DNA of 64,000 bases. It comes from Chloroflexota bacterium. GTDB taxonomy: Bacteria; Chloroflexota; Anaerolineae; Caldilineales; Caldilineaceae. The position numbers and the translations under genes were made by a program. Position 1 is the stretch's first letter. Each line of letters opens with the position of its first letter. Location: assembly GCA_018969295.1 (NCBI GenBank), contig JAGWYN010000016.1, positions 29,245 through 93,244 of the forward strand, given 5' to 3'. This document shows positions 21,962 through 29,730 of the stretch, piece after piece. The notes under the pieces are model-generated. The model had not been told where the DNA came from. It made no database searches and was given only the letters and a program-made list of their open reading frames with translations.

Positions 21962-23155
21962 TCACGCCTGGAGCAGTTGCTGTGCCGCTGCTGCCGCGGC
22001 CGACTCGACCCGGCGCAGCGGCACCCCCTGTTCCTCGGCCAGACGCAGGCAGTCTGCAAACTCGGGCTTGGCCCCACAAAGCTCGCCGTCCACCCATTTG
22101 AGCTTGACCCGCACAGATCCGTACGGGGTTGCAACGGTGGTTTGGCTGCGTTCTGCCTCGTGACGACGCACGCCGCTCACCCGCACCCCCAGCGTGGTCG
22201 TCTCGGCCAGCAACATTCTGGCCAACGTTCCCTCCAACGCCGGGGAGGCCAACAGAGTGACCTGCACCCCCGGACGCCCTTTTTTCATATAGACCGGGGT
22301 CAACCAGACATCCGCAGCCCCTGCATCGAGCAGCCGCTGGGTCAAAGGCCCGTACAATTCGGGGTTCATATCGTCGATATTGGTCTCCAACTTGACCAGC
22401 TGGGGCAGATTCTCCACGGAAGGTTCGAGCTTCTTGCCCAGCCAGAGACGAGCTACGTTGGGCCAGCCAAATTCTTTCTGGCCAGCCCCGCTGCCGACCC
22501 GCTGCAACACCATCGGCGGCTGGCCAAATTCTGCCAGGGTGCAGACCAGGGCAGCCCCGGTCGGGGTCACCAGCTCTCCAGGGCCAGGCGCAGGACAGAC
22601 AGGCGCCCCCGCTGCAGCCAGCAGTTCGAGGGTGGCTGGCGCTGGCAGGGGGAGCCTGCCGTGCGCGCTGCTGCCCCAGCCGCTGCCCAGCGGCAGCGCA
22701 CCGGCAGAGAGTGCAACCACCCCCAAGGCATCCAGACCCGCACAGACTCCCACCACGTCGATGATCGCGTCGATGGCCCCCACTTCATGGAAATGAATCT
22801 CCTCGATCCCTACCCCGTGCACCTTGGCTTCGGCAGCCGCCAGGCGCGCAAAGACAGCGCCCGCCCGCTCTTTCACAGTGGGCGGCAGCTCCGCCGCCGC
22901 CAACAAGGCCTCGATCTCCCGCAGATGACGGTGCACAGGCCCTTCGGTCGCAGACACCTGTACCAGGGTCGCGACGATCGGGCCGCGCGCCACCCGCTCC
23001 GCATGCACCGACCAGCTTCCCGCTGGCAGATGCAGCGCCTGCACCGCAGCAACCAGCTGCTCGACCGGCCAGCCAGCATCGACCAGACAGCCCAACAACA
23101 TGTCTCCCGAAACCCCCGATGGCAGATCCAGGTGGCCAGCCCAGAACAGACTCAT
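21962..23155 (-). CDS. larC: Nickel-pincer cofactor biosynthesis protein LarC (nickel insertase)
   Basis: 397 residues encoded as one uninterrupted frame; in some lactobacilli larC is split or frameshifted, here it is not. The N terminus has the family motif DLPSGVSGDMLLGCLVDAGW. Further features are EEIHFHEVGAIDAIIDVVG with the His-rich metal-binding strand, LVTPTGAALVCTL and ETNIDDMNPELYG. LarC inserts nickel into the pyridinium-dithio-mononucleotide made by LarB and LarE, with CTP. It overlaps the larE stop by 4 bp (ATGA). Confidence 0.95.
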   Translation of the reverse strand: MSLFWAGHLDLPSGVSGDMLLGCLVDAGWPVEQLVAAVQALHLPAGSWSVHAERVARGPIVATLVQVSATEGPVHRHLREIEALLAAAELPPTVKERAGAVFARLAAAEAKVHGVGIEEIHFHEVGAIDAIIDVVGVCAGLDALGVVALSAGALPLGSGWGSSAHGRLPLPAPATLELLAAAGAPVCPAPGPGELVTPTGAALVCTLAEFGQPPMVLQRVGSGAGQKEFGWPNVARLWLGKKLEPSVENLPQLVKLETNIDDMNPELYGPLTQRLLDAGAADVWLTPVYMKKGRPGVQVTLLASPALEGTLARMLLAETTTLGVRVSGVRRHEAERSQTTVATPYGSVRVKLKWVDGELCGAKPEFADCLRLAEEQGVPLRRVESAAAAAAQQLLQA

Positions 23156-24033
23156 ACCGCTACAAGCTCTTCCAGACGGATGACAGCCTTGGCTCCCTCT
23201 CCGGCCAGCGACCCGCTGCGAAACCCTGCCAGGTCCAGCACCACAAACCGATAGCCCGCCGCCTGGACGCCAGCAACCAGATCCGCCTGCACAGCCACTG
23301 CCCGCGCCAGATCTTCCACAGGCAGCTCGATCCGCGCGATCTCCCCGTGGTGGCGCACCCGAAACTGACGAAATCCATGCGCGACCAGCACATCCTCTGC
23401 CGCCTCAATCTGACGCAACAACGCAGGGGTGATCGGCGTGCCATGGGGCACCCGCGACGACAGACAGGCCATCGCCGGTTTGTCCCAGACCGGCAGCCCC
23501 AACTGCTGGGCGATCGCCCGTACATCACTTTTGGTGATGCCCACCTCCAAAAGCGGCGAACGCACCTCCCGCTCGCGCGCAGCCTGCATTCCCGGTCGAT
23601 AGTCGCCCAGATCGCTGGCATTGGTGCCGTCTACCACAGCATTCCACCCCTCGGCAGCAGCCAGCAGACGCAGCTGGTCGTGCAGCTCAGATTTACAGAA
23701 GTAACAGCGATCGGTTGGATTGGCCGCATAGTTGGGGTCCAAATATTCGTTCGTGGCAACGACCCGGTAAGGGACCCCCAGGCGCTCCGCCAACGCCACG
23801 GCGTCGCGCAGTTCACGCTGCGGGTAGGAAGGAGACATCCCAATACAGGCCAGCATGCGATCCCCCAACTCGGCATGGGCCACCGCCATCACCAACGCAC
23901 TGTCTACGCCCCCTGAATAGGCGACCAAGACCGAACCCAGCTGGCGCAAACACAGACGCAAGGCGGCCAGCTTGGCCGCACCCTCCAGCGCTGCACCTGC
24001 TGCGGCTGGCACTTCTTTTTGTTTCGGTTCCAC
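23152..24033 (-). CDS. larE: ATP-dependent sulfur transferase LarE
   Basis: 293 residues from the GTG at 24033 (AAGAGG just upstream); a TTG at 24066 would add 11 charged residues. It is a PP-loop adenylating enzyme: LVAYSGGVDSALVMAVAH. Three cysteines occur at family positions, CYFC and PAMACLSSR. This is the pattern expected of the Fe-S-dependent (non-sacrificial) LarE type rather than the single-cysteine L. plantarum type; I infer this from the family. It converts the two carboxylates of the P2CMN intermediate to thiocarboxylates in the pincer pathway. It sits between larB and larC on one transcript. Confidence 0.93.
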   Translation of the reverse strand: MEPKQKEVPAAAGAALEGAAKLAALRLCLRQLGSVLVAYSGGVDSALVMAVAHAELGDRMLACIGMSPSYPQRELRDAVALAERLGVPYRVVATNEYLDPNYAANPTDRCYFCKSELHDQLRLLAAAEGWNAVVDGTNASDLGDYRPGMQAAREREVRSPLLEVGITKSDVRAIAQQLGLPVWDKPAMACLSSRVPHGTPITPALLRQIEAAEDVLVAHGFRQFRVRHHGEIARIELPVEDLARAVAVQADLVAGVQAAGYRFVVLDLAGFRSGSLAGEGAKAVIRLEELVAV

Positions 24034-24086
24034 GTTCCTCTTCGTCTTTCCTTTCCCTGTGGCCAAAGCCTGGCCGATTCAATTTT

Positions 24087-24854
24087 TTATGACAATCCGG
24101 CCCCGACGATCCGGCTGTTGATCAACGCAGCCAGATGGCCAGCGCCGTAGCCGTTGTCGATGTTGACGACAGAGACCCCAGAGGCACAGCTGTTCAACAT
24201 TGCCAGCAGCGCCGCCAGCCCGCCAAAGTGTGCGCCGTACCCCACCGAAGTCGGCACTGCGATCACCGGCGCGTCGGTCAGCCCCCCCACCACACTGGCC
24301 AGCGCCCCCTCCATCCCTGCCACCACAACCACCACATTCGCCTGCTGCAGGGTCGACAGATGGGGCAGCAGCCGGTGCAACCCTGCCACCCCGACATCCA
24401 CCACCCGCGCTGCGGCATGCCCCATCAGGTTGGCAGTCAACGCCGCCTCTTCGACCACCGGCAAGTCGCTGGTCCCTGCCGCAGCGATCACAATCCCAGG
24501 CTGACGCACCCGGTCCGCCGCACGGTCCAGCCAGAGACACCGTGCCAGTGCATCGTAGCGCAGATCCGGCACACGCACAGAGGCGGCTTCATATTGCTCG
24601 GCAGTGGCCCGGGTGCCCAGCAGACGGGGGCCACGTGCCGCCAGCCGCTCGGCAATGCCGGCAACCTGTTCGGGGGTTTTGCCTGCACAAAAAATCACTT
24701 CAGGAAATCCCCAACGCAACGCGCGGTGATGGTCCACCTGCGCATAACCCAAATCCTCAAACGGCAAAGTGCGCAACCGTTCCACTGCTGCGTCCACGCT
24801 GACTTCGCCGGTTGCCAACTGATCCAGCAGTTGGCGCAGTGCTCTCTGATCCAT
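24087..24854 (-). CDS. larB: Nickel-pincer cofactor biosynthesis protein LarB (NaAD carboxylase/hydrolase)
   Basis: 255 residues from the ATG at 24854, where the protein starts with a typical LarB N terminus (MDQRALRQLLDQL). The C-terminal two thirds is PurE-like: AAAGTSDLPVVEEA, GVAGLHRLL, VVVAGMEGALASVVGGL, PVIAVPTSVGYG. The N-terminal third carries DHHRALRWGFPEVIFCAGKT. LarB carboxylates and cleaves nicotinic acid adenine dinucleotide, the first step of the cofactor. larB-larE-larC are complete and in one operon, but no larA homologue is in this window. Confidence 0.95.
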   Translation of the reverse strand: MDQRALRQLLDQLATGEVSVDAAVERLRTLPFEDLGYAQVDHHRALRWGFPEVIFCAGKTPEQVAGIAERLAARGPRLLGTRATAEQYEAASVRVPDLRYDALARCLWLDRAADRVRQPGIVIAAAGTSDLPVVEEAALTANLMGHAAARVVDVGVAGLHRLLPHLSTLQQANVVVVVAGMEGALASVVGGLTDAPVIAVPTSVGYGAHFGGLAALLAMLNSCASGVSVVNIDNGYGAGHLAALINSRIVGAGLS

Positions 24855-24975
24855 CTCTGCCCTGTTTCCTTTGCTCTCAATTTCTCTGCCCCCATCATAC
24901 CACAGCCGCTCCCCAACGATGCACCCAAATGCAGCAGAGCGCCAGGCAACCGACCCGCTGCACGTCGCACCATTT

Positions 24976-25003
24976 TTGCTTCTCACCGCAAAACATATAT
25001 ACT
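24976..25003 (+). promoter_or_regulatory. Promoter of the vapB-like / PIN-PBP / tup operon
   Basis: TTGCTT (24976-24981), 16 bp, TATACT (24998-25003). The surrounding 30 bases are strikingly AT-rich for this GC-rich window. Transcription would begin near 25010, about 30 nt before the antitoxin ATG. The -10 box lies inside the palindrome described next. Confidence 0.65.
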
Positions 25004-25014
25004 ATTTTAATATA
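24998..25014. promoter_or_regulatory. Imperfect palindrome overlapping the -10, candidate operator
   Basis: TATACTA-TTT-TAATATA (24998-25014) is a 7-bp imperfect inverted repeat, one mismatch pair per arm. AbrB-type antitoxins typically bind such AT-rich palindromes in their own promoters, alone or with the PIN partner. The position over the -10 box and start site predicts repression. A second TATACT copy occurs at 25011-25016. Confidence 0.5.
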
Positions 25015-25041
25015 CTTTTGGTTCATTTTTTGGAGAAGTGT

Positions 25042-25254
25042 ATGCAAAAAGCACGTCTCTTTCCCAATGGGCAGAGCCAGGCCGTGCGGCTCCCCAAAGA
25101 ATTCCGCTTTGAAGGGGAGTGGGTCTATCTCCAACGCGCGGGCAACGCTGTCGTGCTGCTCCCCCAGCACGCGCCCTGGCAGGCGTTGGTCGACAGCCTG
25201 GAACTCTTCACAGCCGATTTTGGTTTTGAACCCTGCCCGGCAGATTCCAGATAG
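25042..25254 (+). CDS. VapB/VagC-type AbrB-domain antitoxin-like DNA-binding protein
   Basis: 70 residues. The SpoVT/AbrB-like swapped-hairpin region is evident from FPNGQSQAVRLPKEFRF with the following EGEWVYLQRAGNAVVLLP, which closely matches the VagC/VapB subfamily. The tail (PWQALVDSLELFTADFGFEP) is the toxin-binding segment of those proteins. TGGAG lies 8 nt upstream of the ATG. The stop is two bases before the start of the PIN-domain fusion gene. In canonical modules VapB binds DNA and neutralises VapC; here the partner is a PIN-sensor fusion ahead of a tungstate transporter, so a regulatory role is inferred. Confidence 0.85.
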   Translation: MQKARLFPNGQSQAVRLPKEFRFEGEWVYLQRAGNAVVLLPQHAPWQALVDSLELFTADFGFEPCPADSR

Positions 25255-25256
25255 CA

Positions 25257-26417
25257 ATGGCCAGACCCTATCCGATCCGGGCCCTGCTCGACACCAGCTA
25301 CTGTCTGTTTTTGATCCGCTGCCGCCCAGCCGAAGAGGTGGCGGTGCTGGCAGCCCAGACGCCGGGGAGCCTTGCAGTCTCTGCGTTGACGGTCGCTGCC
25401 TTGCGGAGGCACGGCTGGCAAAGCAGCAACCCCAAACGCAACCAGCAGGCGCTCGAGCAGTTTCTGCTTCCGTTGACCGTACTCGACTTCGACAGCAGCG
25501 CTGCGTGCACGCTGGGGGCTTTGCCCGCAGCAGCCGACAGAGCTGGCAGCCACGACCTGCTGGTGGCCGCTCAGGCGCTGCAGCACCGCGCCGTCCTGGT
25601 CACTGCCAGGCCCGACCGCTATGCCGGGATACCGACCTTGCAGGTGTGCAGCCAGTTGCGCCAGATCGATCTGCTGCCCATAGAGCGCCCCCCTGCCCCC
25701 CACACGATCCACCTGAGCGGCAGCCATGATCTTTCTCTGCACTTGCTGGCGGACTGGCTGCACGCAGAACATCCAGACCGACGGCTCACTGCCGATCCGG
25801 TCGGCAGCCTGCTCGGGCTGGTGTCGCTGCTGCAGGGGACGGCCCATCTGGCGGGCAGCCATCTGTTCGATGCAGCGACGGGTGATTTCAACATTGGGCC
25901 TGTGCACAGGATCTTGGCGCCCAGTGGGCTGCATGTCGTGATCGTCGGCTTCGTAGAACGCGTCCAGGGACTTCTGGTCGCCCGCGGCAACCCCAGACAG
26001 ATCCATTCGCTGGCTGACCTGGCGCGCGGGGATGTGCACTTTATCAACCGCCAGCGTGGGGCGGGCACCCGAGTGTTGTTGGACTATCAGCTTGGCCGGC
26101 TGGCCCTCGATCCCTGCCAGATTCAGGGCTATACCGACACAGCGACCACCCATCTGGCCGTAGCAGCGTCGGTCGCCCAGGGCAATGCTGACTGTGGGCT
26201 GGGCATTCAGGCTGCGGCCCAGGTGTTCAACCTGGAGTTTCTGCCGGTGGCTGTGGAACGCTTCGACCTGGTGATTCCGGTGGAGTATTTTGAGAGCGCC
26301 CTGTTGGCACCGCTGTTGGCCCTGCTGCGCCGCCGCGACCCTGGCTTCTGCAGCCATGTGGCAGCCCTGGGCGGTTACAACACCTGGCCGATGGGCCAGC
26401 TGCTGGCAGAAGTGTAA
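25257..26417 (+). CDS. PIN domain (VapC-like) fused to a molybdate/tungstate-type PBP-like sensor domain
   Basis: 386 residues in two parts. Residues 8-135 follow VapC: LLDTSYCLFLI with Asp12, SALTVAAL, NQQALEQFLLPL and HDLLVAAQAL with Asp100. The glutamate of the T-x-A-E-L motif is Ala48, and the last acidic/Asn position of LVT-N-N is Ala117/Arg118. Residues 155-386 match the substrate-binding domain seen in COG1910/PBP_like regulators: HLLADWL, GSHLFDAATGDFN, QGLLVARGNP, FINRQRGAGTRVLLD, HLAVAASVAQGNADCGLGI and ERFDLVIP. No signal peptide is present, so the sensor is cytoplasmic. tupB follows by 36 bp. I infer an oxyanion-responsive corepressor or derepressor working with the upstream antitoxin. 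RNase activity cannot be excluded. Confidence 0.8.
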   Translation: MARPYPIRALLDTSYCLFLIRCRPAEEVAVLAAQTPGSLAVSALTVAALRRHGWQSSNPKRNQQALEQFLLPLTVLDFDSSAACTLGALPAAADRAGSHDLLVAAQALQHRAVLVTARPDRYAGIPTLQVCSQLRQIDLLPIERPPAPHTIHLSGSHDLSLHLLADWLHAEHPDRRLTADPVGSLLGLVSLLQGTAHLAGSHLFDAATGDFNIGPVHRILAPSGLHVVIVGFVERVQGLLVARGNPRQIHSLADLARGDVHFINRQRGAGTRVLLDYQLGRLALDPCQIQGYTDTATTHLAVAASVAQGNADCGLGIQAAAQVFNLEFLPVAVERFDLVIPVEYFESALLAPLLALLRRRDPGFCSHVAALGGYNTWPMGQLLAEV

Positions 26418-26453
26418 AGGTCGTTTTCAGCTCGATGGATCTGTCACAAAAGC

Positions 26454-27167
26454 ATGGCCAATTTTCTTGAAGGATTTCACCAGTCACTCCAGCTGCTGCT
26501 CGGCGGCGACTCGCAGCTGGCCGCCATCGTCCTGCTTTCGCTGCGCGTCTCTGGAATCGCCCTGGCCATCAGCACAGCGATCGGGATCCCGCTCGGCGCG
26601 CTGCTGGGGCTGACCCGGTTTTACGGCCGCCCGCTGGCCGTTGCGCTCGTTTACACCGGGATGGCTTTCCCGCCGGTGGTGGTTGGCCTCTTCGTCTATC
26701 TGCTGCTCTCGCGCTCGGGGCCGTTGGGGGCATTGGCGCTGGGTTGGATTCCCCGGCTCTTCACCCCGGAGGCGATGATCCTGGCCCAGGTAATCATTGC
26801 CCTGCCATTGGTCGCCGGTTTTACGCTGGCGGCGGTGCAGGGTGTGGACCCGGCGCTGCGCCTGCAGATTCAAGCGTTGGGGGCTTCCCGCTGGCAGACG
26901 ACCGGGGCAATTCTCGAGGAAGCGCGTGTCGGGGTGGTGGCAGCTGTGGTCGCAGGGTTTGGCGGCATCATCTCCGAAGTAGGGGCTGTCATGCTAGTCG
27001 GCGGCAACATCGCCGGCCAGACGCGCGTGCTGACTACCGCCATCGTGCTGGAAACCAACAAAGGCAACTTCGGGTTGGCCCTGGCGCTCGGCGGGGTCCT
27101 GCTCGGCATCGCCTTTGCAGCCAACTTGCTGATTCTGCGCCTGGAGGGGCGTTCTTTTCATTCATGA
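26454..27167 (+). CDS. tupB: Tungstate ABC transporter permease
   Basis: 237 residues with five or six membrane helices and the binding-protein-dependent permease loop around residues 135-180 (IQALGASRWQTTGAILEEAR). The FxEGFxQSLxLLLGGD N terminus and lack of a second domain match TupB (tungstate) permeases. It pairs with TupC, whose start overlaps the tupB stop by four bases (ATGA). No clear ribosome site precedes the ATG, suggesting coupling to the upstream fusion gene. Molybdate transport is the alternative because Tup and some Mod permeases are similar. Confidence 0.9.
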   Translation: MANFLEGFHQSLQLLLGGDSQLAAIVLLSLRVSGIALAISTAIGIPLGALLGLTRFYGRPLAVALVYTGMAFPPVVVGLFVYLLLSRSGPLGALALGWIPRLFTPEAMILAQVIIALPLVAGFTLAAVQGVDPALRLQIQALGASRWQTTGAILEEARVGVVAAVVAGFGGIISEVGAVMLVGGNIAGQTRVLTTAIVLETNKGNFGLALALGGVLLGIAFAANLLILRLEGRSFHS

Positions 27168-27892
27168 CCGATCTGTACACGCTGCAGGGCATCACGGTGC
27201 GCTACGGCGCGCGCACGGTCCTGGCTGTCGACAAGCTGGCAATCCGGCGGGGCGAGATCCTGTCTGTAGTCGGGCCCAGCGGCGCCGGCAAGAGCACCCT
27301 GCTGCGCCTGCTCAACTTTCTCCACCCCCCCACCAGCGGCGAGATCCACTTCGACGGCATCCCCTTCAGCGCAGATCGGGCCGCCACGCTGGAGATGCGC
27401 CGCCGCGTGACGACAGTCTTTCAGCATCCTGTGCTGCTCCGCCGCAGTGTAGAAGCCAACGTCACCTATGGGCTGCGGCTGCGTGGCCAGCGCGGGGACG
27501 CTGAGGCCCTCCACGCCACCCTGGCGTCGGTCGGTCTGGCAGAGCTGGCCCAGCAGCCAGCACGCACACTTTCCGGCGGAGAGGCACAGCGCGTGGCGCT
27601 GGCCCGTGCGCTGGTGCTGCGCCCGGAGGCGCTCTTGCTCGACGAGCCGACCGCCAATCTGGATCCTTACAATGTCGGGCTGATCGAACAGAACATCGCC
27701 AGGCTCAACCAGGAGCAGCAGACCACGATCGTGCTGGTCACCCACAACCTCCACCAGGCGCGACGGCTGGCCCACCGCGTTCTCTTCCTGCTCGACGGCC
27801 ATCCGGTGGAAACGGCTGTCACGCAGACCTTTTTTGAGTTTCCCCACGACCCGCGCACCGGTGCGTTTGTGCGCGGCGACATGGTGTACTGA
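27164..27892 (+). CDS. tupC: Tungstate ABC transporter ATPase
   Basis: 242 residues from the ATG at 27164. The Walker A motif is GPSGAGKST, the signature LSGGEAQRVALARAL and Walker B ALLLDEPTANLD. The Q-loop FQHPVLLRRSV is typical of Tup/Mod family ATPases. It has no C-terminal TOBE (oxyanion-binding) domain, unlike most ModC proteins, which supports TupC. It drives uptake through TupB. It is translated from an overlap with tupB and followed 41 bp later by tupA. Confidence 0.9.
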   Translation: MTDLYTLQGITVRYGARTVLAVDKLAIRRGEILSVVGPSGAGKSTLLRLLNFLHPPTSGEIHFDGIPFSADRAATLEMRRRVTTVFQHPVLLRRSVEANVTYGLRLRGQRGDAEALHATLASVGLAELAQQPARTLSGGEAQRVALARALVLRPEALLLDEPTANLDPYNVGLIEQNIARLNQEQQTTIVLVTHNLHQARRLAHRVLFLLDGHPVETAVTQTFFEFPHDPRTGAFVRGDMVY

Positions 27893-27933
27893 TCTTTTTG
27901 TTCGCCCTCTTTCTCATCATCAAGGAGTTCACA

Positions 27934-28767
27934 ATGAAACAGCGATTTCTCCCTCTTTTTGGGCTGTTGACGTTTTTGCTGAGCGCCTGTCAGCCTGTCC
28001 AGGCACCGGCCGAGCTGATCCTGGCCACGACCACCAGCACCCAGGACTCGGGTCTGCTCGACGCGATCCTGCCCGTCTTCGAAGCGGACGCCCAGGCCAG
28101 CGTCGGTGTCGTCGCTGTCGGCACGGGCCAGGCGCTGCAGCTCGGCACCGACTGCAACGCCGACGTCGTCCTTGTCCACGCACGGGCGCGCGAGGAGGCC
28201 TTTCTGGAAGCCGGCGACGGCATTCGCCGCGAAGAGGTGATGTACAACGATTTTGTCCTGCTCGGCCCGCCCGACGACCCGGCAGGGATCCTCGGCATGG
28301 CTGACAGCGCCGCCGCCTTGGCCAAAATTGCCGAGACAGAGGCCTCTTTCATCTCGCGCGGGGACGACTCGGGAACCCACACCAAAGAGCTTTCGATCTG
28401 GAAGGCTGCGGGGATCGAGCCAGCCGGCGACTGGTACATCTCTGCCGGCCAGGGCATGGGGGCTGTGTTGACCATGGCCAACGAACAGCAGGCCTACACA
28501 TTGAGCGACCGCGCCACCTACCTGGCCCGCACGCTCGAAGGCATCGATCTGGGGGTCGCTGTGGAGGGAGACCCAGCCCTTTTCAACCCCTACGGGGTCC
28601 TTGTGGTCAACCCCGAGCGCTGTCCCAATGTGAACGACGAACTGGCCAACCAGTTTGTCGACTGGCTTGTCTCCGTGCCAGTCCAGGAGCAGATCGCCGC
28701 CTATGGCCAGGATGTATTCGGCCAGTCGCTCTTCACCCCTGATTCGGAAGGCTGGCGCAACCGTTGA
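27934..28767 (+). CDS. tupA: Tungstate-binding lipoprotein
   Basis: 277 residues from the ATG at 27934, with AAGGAG upstream. A lipoprotein signal ends in LLSAC (lipobox, lipidated Cys near residue 21). The mature part starts with ATTTSTQDSGLLDAILP, the TupA/WtpA-type signature for tungstate, then VGTGQALQLG, DVVLVHAR, VMYNDFVLLGP, FISRGDDSGTH and YTLSDRATYL. The TTTS and DSGTH segments are the oxyanion-binding loops. It is anchored outside the membrane and hands tungstate to TupBC. The operon order is vapB-like, PIN-PBP, tupB, tupC, tupA. Confidence 0.93.
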   Translation: MKQRFLPLFGLLTFLLSACQPVQAPAELILATTTSTQDSGLLDAILPVFEADAQASVGVVAVGTGQALQLGTDCNADVVLVHARAREEAFLEAGDGIRREEVMYNDFVLLGPPDDPAGILGMADSAAALAKIAETEASFISRGDDSGTHTKELSIWKAAGIEPAGDWYISAGQGMGAVLTMANEQQAYTLSDRATYLARTLEGIDLGVAVEGDPALFNPYGVLVVNPERCPNVNDELANQFVDWLVSVPVQEQIAAYGQDVFGQSLFTPDSEGWRNR

Positions 28768-28777
28768 GGCCGGAGAA

Positions 28778-28806
28778 CTGTCGGGGAGACACAGCTGCCC
28801 CGACAG
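28778..28806 (+). terminator. Hairpin after tupA
   Basis: CTGTCGGGG (28778-28786) and CCCCGACAG (28798-28806) form a perfect 9-bp stem 10 nt after the tupA stop. There is no T-run, so its use as terminator or 3'-end stabiliser is only inferred. Confidence 0.5.
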
Positions 28807-28842
28807 GTCCGCTCTGCAAGCTTGCTCAGCCGCAGCGGATTT

Positions 28843-28873
28843 TTGGCCTTGCCCCGCAGCTCTCCTATACAAT
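28843..28873 (+). promoter_or_regulatory. Promoter candidate for the DUF554 gene
   Basis: TTGGCC (28843-28848), 17 bp, TATACA (28866-28871), with TACAAT overlapping at 28868-28873. The start would fall near 28879, about 25 nt before the ATG at 28905. Confidence 0.5.
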
Positions 28874-28904
28874 AGAGCCACCGTTCAGAGAAAGAGAGCA
28901 GGCG

Positions 28905-29591
28905 ATGATTCTGGTTGGGGTACTTGTAAACATGTTGGCAATTGTCTTCGGCGGCCTGCTCGGGCTGCTGCTGGGCCAAAGGGTCCCGGAAAAAGTGACG
29001 CAGACGGTGCTCGGGGGGCTGGGGCTGGGTGTGCTGTATGTGGGCATCCGGGGTTCATTGGACGGGGAGAATGTTGCGCTGGCCATTCTGTCCGTTGTCG
29101 TCGGGGGCGTGCTCGGCGAATTCCTCGACATCGATGCCAGGCTCCACCAGGCTGGGGAGGCGTTGCGCGCCCGACTGGCCGTTCATGCTTCAAGCCACTC
29201 TTTTGTGGAAGGCTTTGTGACCTGCACGCTTGTCTTCTGTGTCGGTGCGATGGCCATCGTCGGTTCGCTGCAGAGCGGGCTGAGCGGCGATCATGCGACC
29301 CTGTTTGCCAAGGCAGTGTTGGACGGGGTCTTTGCCCTGGTCATGGCCACCACGCTGGGGGTCGGGGTCCTCTTTTCGGCGGCGTCTGTGCTGGTCTACC
29401 AGGGGGCGCTCACCTTGGCAGCCCAGGCGATCTCAGGTTTTTTGACCCAGCCCATGATCGACGAGATGAACTGCGTAGGGTCGCTGCTGATCATCGGGAT
29501 TGCACTCAATCTGCTCGGTGTGACCAAGCTCAAGATCGCCAACTTTCTCCTGGCACCGCTGCTGCCGATTTTGTTTCATTGGTTTTTCTAA
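28905..29591 (+). CDS. DUF554 family integral membrane protein
   Basis: 228 residues with six or seven predicted membrane segments. The N-terminal motif VNMLAIVFGGLLGLLLG, GEFLDIDARLHQAGEAL and SFVEGFVTCTLVFCVGAMAIVGSLQSGLSGD are characteristic of DUF554 (YdfK-like) proteins. The family is a suspected transporter group without firmly established substrate. The start at 28905 was chosen for its AGAGAGCAGGCG leader and family length. It is an isolated transcription unit between the tungstate and polyamine operons. Confidence 0.9.
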   Translation: MILVGVLVNMLAIVFGGLLGLLLGQRVPEKVTQTVLGGLGLGVLYVGIRGSLDGENVALAILSVVVGGVLGEFLDIDARLHQAGEALRARLAVHASSHSFVEGFVTCTLVFCVGAMAIVGSLQSGLSGDHATLFAKAVLDGVFALVMATTLGVGVLFSAASVLVYQGALTLAAQAISGFLTQPMIDEMNCVGSLLIIGIALNLLGVTKLKIANFLLAPLLPILFHWFF

Positions 29592-29634
29592 CGCCTTCTC
29601 CCTACAAGAATTGTATCAATTCTCTCCCCTTTAT

Positions 29635-29663
29635 TTGACGCGCGCTGTCAAAAGTCCTACTAT
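29635..29663 (+). promoter_or_regulatory. Promoter of the polyamine operon
   Basis: TTGACG (29635-29640), 17 bp, TACTAT (29658-29663). The start would be about 60 nt before the arginine decarboxylase ATG at 29731, which is preceded by GGGGGGAG. Confidence 0.6.
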
Positions 29664-29730
29664 ACAGTCTCGGTGCGCGGCATCAGGCTGACCGGCGCCT
29701 TTTTTTTGAGTTTCATGGGGGGAGTTTCTA

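Noticed and set aside
25042..26417. A conventional VapBC toxin-antitoxin system
   Set aside because: The PIN protein is three times the usual length, is fused to an oxyanion-binding domain, lacks two acidic residues, and is in an operon with a tungstate transporter. Toxin activity was not excluded but is not the best explanation.
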